From Erythrobacter aurantius (GTDB lineage Bacteria; Pseudomonadota; Alphaproteobacteria; Sphingomonadales; Sphingomonadaceae), in contig NZ_CP090949.1 of assembly GCF_023823125.1 (NCBI RefSeq), positions 2,318,001 through 2,382,000 of the forward strand: a DNA stretch of 64,000 nucleotides, in the 5' to 3' direction. The position numbers and the translations under genes were made by a program. Shown here one piece after another: positions 56,279 to 64,000 of this stretch. Under the pieces are notes generated by a model. It searched no databases. It was not told where the DNA came from and saw nothing but the letters and a program-made list of their open reading frames with translations. Every line of letters starts with the position of its first letter. Positions within the stretch are counted from its first letter, which is position 1.

Positions 56279-57115
56279 ATGACCCGCCGCACCGACCCTC
56301 GCACCACCCGCCTCCCCGTCCCCGCGCGGGAGCTTCCCGCCTTCACCCCCGTCCCGCGCCGCTGCGTGCGGCATGACGGCTGGACGCCCGAACGCCAGCA
56401 GGCCTTTATCGAGGCGCTGGCCGACACCGGCAGCGTCGCCGCCGCCTGCCGCACCGTCAACATGAGCGCCGAGGGCGCCTATTACCTGCGCCGCCAGCCC
56501 GGTGCCGAAAGCTTCCGCACCGCATGGCAAAGCGCGCTCGACCTGGGCGTGCAGCGGCTGGAGGATGTCGCGATGGAGCGCGCGCTCAACGGCATCGACG
56601 TGCCTGTCTATTCCTATGGCGCGCTGATCGGCACGCGCAAAAGCTATAACGACCGGCTGCTGATGTTCCTCCTGCGCAACCGCGCGCCCGAACGCTTTGG
56701 CAAACACGGCAGCGATCTCAAGGGCCTCAACGCCGTGGGCAAGATGGAGAAAGCGCGGCTCAAGAAGAAATGGCGGAAAGAATGGGAGGCCGAGCAGCGC
56801 CAGACCTCCCCCGCCGAAGTCCGCAGCCGCATAGATGCCAAGCTGGAGGGCGTGCGCCGCGCGGTGGAGGCCCGGCGCGCGCGTGAATGGCAGCAGATGT
56901 CAGAGGAAACCCGCGCGGCATGGGACCGCTTCAAACAGCTGCGCGACGCCGACTTCGAGCGGCTGAAGGCCAATGCCGAGTTCCGCCGGTTCCACGATCA
57001 AGGCCCCGAAGACGAAGAAGACATCCGCGCCCGCTACCCCCGCGCCAAACGCCCCGAGCCCGAGCCGGAGGTGTTCCCGAAGTGGCATGGGTTGCGGGAT
57101 AGCACTTGGGATTGA
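56279..57115 (+). CDS. HTH-containing protein, possibly terminase- or transposase-like DNA binder
   Basis: A 278-residue, strongly basic protein. Residues 30-60 (DGWTPERQQAFIEALADTGS and VAAACRTVNMSAEGAYYLRR) look like a helix-turn-helix similar to phage terminase small subunits and some transposase DNA-binding domains. The rest is helical and rich in Arg, Lys and Glu (EKARLKKKWRKEWEAEQRQ), ending with an acidic, proline-rich tail. Proteins of this kind are frequent in sphingomonads without known function. The ATG at 56279 has an AAGGAAA site; a longer upstream frame is unlikely. No phage genes are nearby. Confidence 0.6.
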   Translation: MTRRTDPRTTRLPVPARELPAFTPVPRRCVRHDGWTPERQQAFIEALADTGSVAAACRTVNMSAEGAYYLRRQPGAESFRTAWQSALDLGVQRLEDVAMERALNGIDVPVYSYGALIGTRKSYNDRLLMFLLRNRAPERFGKHGSDLKGLNAVGKMEKARLKKKWRKEWEAEQRQTSPAEVRSRIDAKLEGVRRAVEARRAREWQQMSEETRAAWDRFKQLRDADFERLKANAEFRRFHDQGPEDEEDIRARYPRAKRPEPEPEVFPKWHGLRDSTWD

Positions 57116-57120
57116 AGTTG

Positions 57121-57194
57121 CGCCCTACCCCCTCCCGCCTGCGGGAGGGGAGCGAGGCTTGCCAGCATGCTGCCTAGCCGCAGCGGGGTGGGCG
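57121..57194. repeat. REP-like nested palindrome after the HTH gene
   Basis: A perfect 10-bp stem (57129-57138 with 57141-57150, a two-base loop) is enclosed by an outer pairing between CGCCCTACCCC at 57121-57131 and GGGGTGGGCG at 57185-57194. The core CCTCCCGC-CT-GCGGGAGG resembles intergenic palindromes common in alphaproteobacteria. It marks the left edge of the restriction-modification block. Confidence 0.7.
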
Positions 57195-57279
57195 TGGAAA
57201 ACTGGCGCCGTTTCGGTGCATTCTTGAAGCGTCACCCTTGCGAATGTTCCGCTAATGTTTCAGTCTTGGCCGCAAGCTT

Positions 57280-58308
57280 ATGGAGGGCGACTTGGCGAAC
57301 TTTCGTTTCATAGACCTGTTTGCAGGGATCGGTGGCCTTCATATCGGGTTTGAAAACATCGGAGGGCATTGCGTCTTCACTTCCGAGCGCGACAAGTATG
57401 CGCGCAAAACCTACCAAGCCAACTTCCGGGACAACCACGAACTGGGCGAAGATGTCGAGCCGTATTCGGAGTCCCCGGAAAGGATCCCCGAATTCGATGT
57501 TCTATTGGCCGGATTTCCGTGTCAGCCATTTTCCATTGCCGGTGTATCCAAGAAGAACGCTCTCGGCAGGCCTCACGGCTTCCTCGATGATACCCAAGGG
57601 ACGCTATTCTTCGACACGGCGAAAATAATCCAGCATCACAAGCCCACCGCTTTCGTCTTGGAGAACGTCAAGAACCTCGAACGCCACGACAAGGGCAAAA
57701 CGTTCACGACAATCATGAACGTGCTGGAGAACGAGCTTGGATACAAGGTCCAATCGCGCGTCATTTCAAGTGCGCCTTGGGTACCCCAAAAGCGTGAGCG
57801 CATCTTCATTGTCGGCTTCAAGGAGCAGACAGCATTTGACCTGAATAGCCTGAAGCTCCCTGAAACCGCGCCAAAACTGAAAGCGATTCTTGAACCCAAC
57901 CAATTGGTTGACCCGAAGTACACACTGACGCCAAAGCTTTGGGCCTATCTCCAAGGATACAAGAGGAAGCACGAGGCGAAGGGTAACGGGTTCGGATTCG
58001 GCTTGGTTGGGCCTGACGATGTGGCTCGGACTCTTTCAGCCAGATACTACAAAGACGGCTCCGAGATCCTGATTGAACAGAAGGGTGGCAGGCCAAGGAG
58101 ACTGACCCCTCAAGAGTGCGCGCGACTGATGGGTTTCGAACACGGCGAACGCAAGTGGATCATCCCGCCGGAAGTTTCCGACACCCAAGCTTACAAGCAA
58201 TTCGGCAATGCTGTTGTCGTGCCGGTTGTCGAGTTCATAGCCAATGCAATGAAACCGCACCTTTTCTCGGCGTTGGCTCAAGAACGGGTTGATTCCCGGG
58301 CCGCCTGA
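57280..58308 (+). CDS. DNA (cytosine-5) methyltransferase
   Basis: A 342-residue m5C methyltransferase. Motif I is [16 protein letters not shown] from residue 10, motif IV is [11 protein letters not shown] with the catalytic C81, motif VI is VLENVKNL near 124, motif VIII is [11 protein letters not shown], and motifs IX and X ([26 protein letters not shown]) close the protein. It protects host DNA from a cognate nuclease, likely the HNH enzyme nearby. A TTG at 57292 with a GGAGGG site is an alternative start. The vsr gene begins directly after its stop. Codon use and GC are lower than in flanking genes, a sign of transfer. Confidence 0.92.
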   Translation: MEGDLANFRFIDLFAGIGGLHIGFENIGGHCVFTSERDKYARKTYQANFRDNHELGEDVEPYSESPERIPEFDVLLAGFPCQPFSIAGVSKKNALGRPHGFLDDTQGTLFFDTAKIIQHHKPTAFVLENVKNLERHDKGKTFTTIMNVLENELGYKVQSRVISSAPWVPQKRERIFIVGFKEQTAFDLNSLKLPETAPKLKAILEPNQLVDPKYTLTPKLWAYLQGYKRKHEAKGNGFGFGLVGPDDVARTLSARYYKDGSEILIEQKGGRPRRLTPQECARLMGFEHGERKWIIPPEVSDTQAYKQFGNAVVVPVVEFIANAMKPHLFSALAQERVDSRAA

Positions 58309-58761
58309 ATGGCCGACATTGTCTCGCCCCAGAAGCGCAGCCAGATGATGGCCGGCATCAGAGGCAAGGACACGAAGCCCGAATTGCTGGTGCGCCGAGA
58401 ACTGCATCGCAGGGGGTTTCGCTTCCGATTGCATCGGAAGGACTTGCCCGGGCGCCCGGATGTGTTTCTCGCCAAATTCAGCGCGGCAATCTTTATCAAC
58501 GGGTGCTTTTGGCACGGACACGACTGCAAGCACTTCCGTTTGCCAAAGACCAACACGCAATTCTGGAAGGACAAAATTGAACGCAACCGGGAGCGGGATT
58601 TGATTGCCCGAACGCGACTGTCGGAGTTGGGAATTCGTCACGCAACCGTGTGGGAATGTGCCCTACAATATAACCAAGAGAATGTGACATCAGAATTACT
58701 TGATCGCATTTGCGCTTGGCTTTGCTCAGGCTCAAATGAAATCGAACTCGACGGTCTCTAG
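58309..58761 (+). CDS. vsr: Very short patch repair endonuclease
   Basis: A 150-residue Vsr protein that nicks 5' to the T of T:G mismatches arising from deamination of 5-methylcytosine. The catalytic D51 lies in GRPDVFLAKF, with the zinc and active-site residues C66, H69, H71 and C73 in FINGCFWHGHDCKHF; numbering equals that of the E. coli enzyme. It follows the methyltransferase without a gap, the usual pairing. Its end overlaps the convergent HNH gene by 4 bases. Confidence 0.93.
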   Translation: MADIVSPQKRSQMMAGIRGKDTKPELLVRRELHRRGFRFRLHRKDLPGRPDVFLAKFSAAIFINGCFWHGHDCKHFRLPKTNTQFWKDKIERNRERDLIARTRLSELGIRHATVWECALQYNQENVTSELLDRICAWLCSGSNEIELDGL

Positions 58762-59510
58762 CTCTCTCCTTCTTTGTGAGCGATCGCTCGTCTCAAGATA
58801 TCTCGACGGTTCAAGCGAAGATTTCCGTAATGCAGTTCGCGATGGCACGTAGGACAAAGTGCAGCAGCATTCAGCATTGTATCTTCCCCGCCTTCTGCGA
58901 GGGGAGTGACATGATGCACTTCCAAGTAAGTTGTGCCGTCGGGCCGATTGACAGTATCCCGGATGCAATTCGGCATTTCGCATCGACCGCCTGCTCGGGC
59001 TATTGCCCCGGCCACGACCGCCGAACTACGTTGAAAATCTGAAATCGAACGCTCTTGCTTTCTTGGACGACCTTTGGCGCGTCGAGCCTTCTCCAGCAAA
59101 GCATTTGGGTCGGCTTGATCTGCAATACTGCTCGCGACTTGTCCTAGCGGCAATGTCGGGGCATTTTCCTTCCAGACAAAGACCGTTTGGCCGATATTTG
59201 CCAAGACGATTTCGTCACCTACTTCCATCCATCGGACAATGTCCCTTCCCATTCGTGCCTCTGGCGTTCTCCCGGCGCCACGCCGAACGGAATTGTAATA
59301 GGAAACGTTTAGCTTCAGCCCGTCAGGGTCATTCGGAACATCCAATTCGAACAGGATGGCGTTCTCGCCGCCATCACCTGGGCTTATACCTGCAGCTTCC
59401 AAGACAGTTCTTTGCGACCCATTCAGGACATAAGCACCTTTGTCCTTATCGGTCTTGGTTACGACCTTGACGCCGACATTCTCCAAGACATCAAGAAAGT
59501 CTTTCCGCAT
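58758..59510 (-). CDS. HNH endonuclease, putative restriction enzyme
   Basis: A 250-residue protein with a C-terminal HNH nuclease: zinc-binding CEMPNC and CPTCH pairs frame the catalytic VHHVTPLAEGG and the Asn/His of NAAALCPTCHREL (residues about 185-235). The N-terminal 140 residues (ENVGVKVVTKTDKDKGAYVL, ILFELDVPNDPDGLKLNVS) are unrecognised and may read the target sequence. Opposite orientation to the methyltransferase and vsr, with a GGAGGG site 5 bases before the ATG. Most likely the nuclease of this type II system; a homing-type HNH enzyme is the alternative. Confidence 0.82.
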   Translation of the reverse strand: MRKDFLDVLENVGVKVVTKTDKDKGAYVLNGSQRTVLEAAGISPGDGGENAILFELDVPNDPDGLKLNVSYYNSVRRGAGRTPEARMGRDIVRWMEVGDEIVLANIGQTVFVWKENAPTLPLGQVASSIADQADPNALLEKARRAKGRPRKQERSISDFQRSSAVVAGAIARAGGRCEMPNCIRDTVNRPDGTTYLEVHHVTPLAEGGEDTMLNAAALCPTCHRELHYGNLRLNRRDILRRAIAHKEGES

Positions 59511-59537
59511 TACACCCTCCTAATCAGCAGCCCCCCA

Positions 59538-59686
59538 CCCCGCGCCGTTCCGCGATTGCTGGCGCAATCGCTCCATGCGCCGCGGGGCGTCAGACGGGTT
59601 GCGCTTCGCGGACCCGCTGGCCGGAGTTACAGCCTCTCGCTTCCAGCTTGCCGGTTGCTGCGCAACCGCCTGCGCTAGGCGCGGGG
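59538..59686. repeat. Structured 149-bp element bounded by 9-bp inverted repeats
   Basis: CCCCGCGCC at 59538-59546 and GGCGCGGGG at 59678-59686 are perfect reverse complements. Inside lie an 8-bp hairpin (GCGATTGC-TGGC-GCAATCGC, 59552-59571) and a 7-bp hairpin (CGGTTGC-TGC-GCAACCG, 59652-59668). The whole could fold as a branched structure. It fills the gap between the HNH gene and the lepA stop. Confidence 0.6.
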
Positions 59687-59688
59687 CT

Positions 59689-61506
<1,818 letters not shown>

Positions 61507-61572
61507 TTGCGCCGCATTTAGCGCCCACTGTTCCCCATGTCATTCTCGAAAATTGCAACAAACAAAACCGCC

Positions 61573-63774
61573 TCAAACCCCCTCAAACTTAGACGGCGCA
61601 GCATAGCTGAATTGAGGGACACTGCCAGCTTGCCCCAACCCGCCGCCAGGCATTGCTTCGTAAGCGCCTTGGGCCAAAGCTGCGAGTGGGGCACCAGCCG
61701 CTGCCAGCGCGTAAGGGCTCACACGGTTGCGGGTGCAAAGCCCCCCTGCTCCGTCGTCGACCAGCGATTGTTCAAATTCGAGGCCCTGCGTGTCACCGTT
61801 TGTCCGGATCACCGTCGCGACTGCCAATTGGCCGCCACCCAGATCAACAACGAATTGCGTTCCCTTAGGCACCTCAGACAACCCCTGAATCAACGCACCC
61901 GTGCGCGAGAGATTTCTGAGCGTTACCTCATAGGAATGATCGTCATGGATCACCTGGATCTTTCGGAAAACAGTGCGGCGCTTTGAACGCTTTATCCGGT
62001 CGCTGCTTGGGGCAATCTTCCAGTTTCCTCCCACCAACTCGGTCTGCACCGTCTCCCGACTGATGGGATCCGAGAAGATCGGCCCTTCCATCCGTTTGAC
62101 ACCGCAATCCTTGAGCTTCTGGAAAATTGTCGTCGTCTCGATCCCGTTGGCAATGGTGTCCATCCGAAGGGCGTTGGCGAGCGCGACAATTGCCGTGATC
62201 AAACCGAGGTCGGAGGTGTCGTTCTTTTCGGCTTCGCTTATGAGATTTTCGTCAATCTTGATCGCATCAAAGGGCGCGCGCCGCAGGTAGGCCAGCGAGG
62301 AATAACCACTGCCGAATTCATCGAGGGTCAACCGAACGCCGAGCTTGAACAGTTGATCGAGGGTACGATCAACCGCGCTCGTGTCGCCAAAGAACACTGC
62401 CTCACTGATTTCCAGTTCAAGCCGGGCTGCAGATATGTCCGCTTCCTGCAGAGCCTCGCCAACCGCTTCAACGAAGCCGTCAGCAGCAAACAGGGCGACC
62501 GGCACATTGACGGCTACCCGGATTGAGTCCGGCCATTGCACCGCGTCCTTGCAGGCTTCTCGAATGGCCCAAGTGCCGACTTCCCCCACTTGGCTCGAAC
62601 CGTCGATGATTGATGCAAATTCTTCTTCGTCTATCTCACCACGCTGGGGATGGTTCCAGCAAATGTGAGCTTCGAGAGCGCGCACTTCTTCGGTGTCGGC
62701 GGAAACAATCGGCTCGTACTTGAGGAACAATTGCTCGTCTCTGACAGCCGCCCCAAGGTCCTCTTCCAGGCGGCGGCGGAATAGAGCCTCGTTCTCTAGT
62801 TCCCCCGAAAAGAAGCGGAATTGCCCTCTTCCCCCGTTCTTGGCCGCGTAAAGGGCAAGGTCAGCCGACTTGACTACCTCGTCGGCTGTCACCCCGTCGT
62901 GTGGGGCGATGGCAATGCCAACGGAGCAGCCGATCACACAGCGACCTTCTTCGAGCGAATATGGCTGCTTGAGCATCGTGATGACCTTCATCGCGATGTC
63001 GCCCAGTTCGCCGCGATCGTCCTTGTCCGGGATCAGGACCTGGAATTCGTCACCGCCAAGCCGTCCGATCTCGCAATCGACCTCGATCGAGCGGCGCAGC
63101 CTTTCGGCAACCTGCTTCAGCAGCTCGTCCCCGGCGGCATGGCCTAGAGTGTCATTGACGTGTTTGAACTTGTCGAGATCCAGCATCATGATCGCGCAGT
63201 TGCGCTTGGCCGCCTTGAATGCGGTGATCGTGCTTTCGATCTGATGTTTCATCCGGTGCCTGTTGGACAATCCGGTGAGTGAATCGAACTTGGCGAGACG
63301 TTCGGTCTCTTCCTCCCGATAGTACTCCTCGGTGATATCGGCACCGGTACCGCGGAAGCCGCAAAACTCGCCGTCTTCAATGATCGGCTGACCCGCAAGA
63401 CGGAGCACCGCTCCCTGCGGTCGCTTCTCCGCTCGCACCGCGAATCCCGAAAAGGCCCGGTGCGCGTTGAGCATCAACGAAAGCGATTTGCTGCGCCCTT
63501 CACGATCAGCGGAGACGAATACCGAAGGCAACGGCTTGCCCAGCAGGTCATCGAGAGCAATGTCGATACGATCAGCAATCGTGGCACTGAGATAGGTCAG
63601 CTTGCCGTCCTTGTCGCTTGCCCAGAACCAGCCAAGGCCAGACCGCTCAAGCTCATTGAGCATGGCAAGCTTCTCGCCATCGGAAAGCGCGCTTGCCGAC
63701 TTCCCGGAACCAGAAGTCGCGCTTGCTGCGGCAACCTTCGATCCGCTTCTGGACAAGAAACCCTTGAGGGGCAC
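61573..63774 (-). CDS. PAS-GGDEF-EAL-PilZ cyclic di-GMP signalling protein with degenerate EAL
   Basis: A 733-residue cytosolic protein. A PAS-like domain covers about residues 35-155 (GLGWFWASDKDGKLTYLSAT), a GGDEF domain about 160-325 with intact RLGGDEF, an EAL domain about 335-585, and a PilZ domain about 600-690 (KRRTVFRKIQV then RNLSRTGALIQG). In the EAL part the signature reads EAHICW, the DDFG loop reads LDEFGSGYSS, and AEGVE reads ANGIET, so phosphodiesterase activity is doubtful. The GTG at 63774 follows GGAAGAGG by 5 bases and is preferred to a TTG at 63804. The last 45 residues are Ala/Gly-rich. Confidence 0.88.
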   Translation of the reverse strand: MPLKGFLSRSGSKVAAASATSGSGKSASALSDGEKLAMLNELERSGLGWFWASDKDGKLTYLSATIADRIDIALDDLLGKPLPSVFVSADREGRSKSLSLMLNAHRAFSGFAVRAEKRPQGAVLRLAGQPIIEDGEFCGFRGTGADITEEYYREEETERLAKFDSLTGLSNRHRMKHQIESTITAFKAAKRNCAIMMLDLDKFKHVNDTLGHAAGDELLKQVAERLRRSIEVDCEIGRLGGDEFQVLIPDKDDRGELGDIAMKVITMLKQPYSLEEGRCVIGCSVGIAIAPHDGVTADEVVKSADLALYAAKNGGRGQFRFFSGELENEALFRRRLEEDLGAAVRDEQLFLKYEPIVSADTEEVRALEAHICWNHPQRGEIDEEEFASIIDGSSQVGEVGTWAIREACKDAVQWPDSIRVAVNVPVALFAADGFVEAVGEALQEADISAARLELEISEAVFFGDTSAVDRTLDQLFKLGVRLTLDEFGSGYSSLAYLRRAPFDAIKIDENLISEAEKNDTSDLGLITAIVALANALRMDTIANGIETTTIFQKLKDCGVKRMEGPIFSDPISRETVQTELVGGNWKIAPSSDRIKRSKRRTVFRKIQVIHDDHSYEVTLRNLSRTGALIQGLSEVPKGTQFVVDLGGGQLAVATVIRTNGDTQGLEFEQSLVDDGAGGLCTRNRVSPYALAAAGAPLAALAQGAYEAMPGGGLGQAGSVPQFSYAAPSKFEGV

Positions 63775-63936
63775 GTTTGCCTCTTCCTTCCCGTCAGACC
63801 CCAAAATATAGGGTTTTTACGTACTTCACGTTGCGTAAAGCCGGTTGGTTATTTTTTGGCTAATGACCGCGGTTAACGGCACATGATCGAGCACTATCGT
63901 TTTGGGGCGGCGTGATCCGGGCGCCACGCCCTTCGA

Positions 63937-64000
63937 TCAGTCTCGGCGAGTGCTGGTGATGTCGACTTCGACGAAGTACTTGGTGCTGGAACGCATGGCG
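63937..64000 (-). CDS. C-terminal end of a gene running off the right edge
   Basis: On the minus strand a frame open at the window edge ends in TGA at 63937-63939 and encodes about 21 residues, AMRSSTKYFVEVDITSTRRD. It is codon-like and probably the end of a minus-strand gene upstream of the GGDEF-EAL protein. Too little is visible for a family call, and an internal ATG at 63996 shows it could also be chance. Confidence 0.3.
   Translation of the reverse strand, partial: AMRSSTKYFVEVDITSTRRD

Overview
The window reads as chromosomal DNA of a high-GC alphaproteobacterium. Gene content and order point to Sphingomonadales, probably Erythrobacteraceae: a lolC-lolD pair near dnaE, bamD/recN/ligA close together, sdhC-sdhD-sdhA, a B3 metallo-beta-lactamase beside prmA, and PAS-GGDEF-EAL-PilZ signalling proteins. 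No rRNA or tRNA gene was seen, so this placement is inference from protein families. Coding density is very high. No gene-free stretch exceeds about 280 bases. Many genes are coupled by ATGA overlaps, and several have GTG or TTG starts chosen here from their ribosome binding sites.

Layout. 1-5.7 kb: truncated lytic transglycosylase, moaB, a PA0069-type radical SAM protein, a REP-like palindrome, then an acyl-CoA synthetase operon on the minus strand that ends in an ORF with no ordinary start codon. 5.8-11.8 kb: dnaE, glutathione peroxidase, lolD and lolC. 12-14.8 kb: purF, an SDR and a PilZ protein. 14.8-19.7 kb: a beta-lactamase-like esterase, a cyclopropane synthase relative, a photolyase and a membrane hydrolase. 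19.8-29 kb: an HSL-type hydrolase with rppH, a TPR protein, an RsmB-type rRNA methylase, guaB, an M28 peptidase coupled to 3-hydroxybutyrate dehydrogenase, and a YpfJ-type metalloprotease. 28.4-33.5 kb: a BlaI/BlaR1-type repressor-sensor pair with two operator-like dyads, a phytase-like/cyclophilin fusion, a C13 caspase-fold peptidase and an unannotated 45-residue protein. 33.5-37.2 kb: sdhC-sdhD-sdhA followed by two membrane proteins instead of sdhB. 37.3-43 kb: an SDR, a B3 metallo-beta-lactamase, prmA, a TIGR02117 protein, and an unusual operon of diheme cytochrome c, membrane-anchored fumarylacetoacetase-fold protein and CinA-like protein. 43-49.7 kb: ligA, recN and bamD interspersed with small genes, including an AT-rich patch with a perfect 24-bp palindrome. 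49.7-53 kb: a bacterial lipoxygenase and a frameshifted diguanylate cyclase. 53-56.1 kb: a csoR/copA/copB copper module with a CsoR-type operator. 56.2-59.7 kb: an accessory block with an HTH protein, cytosine-5 methyltransferase, Vsr repair nuclease and HNH nuclease, bounded by hairpin-rich repeats. 59.7-64 kb: lepA and a PAS-GGDEF-EAL-PilZ protein with a degenerate EAL domain.

How the parts fit: most of the window is housekeeping (replication, repair, envelope biogenesis, purine synthesis, respiration). The accessory interest lies in the restriction-modification block, the copper module, the BlaI-controlled membrane protease, the exported hydrolase/cytochrome operon, the lipoxygenase, the domain fusion at 30.6-32.2 kb, and several structured intergenic repeats.
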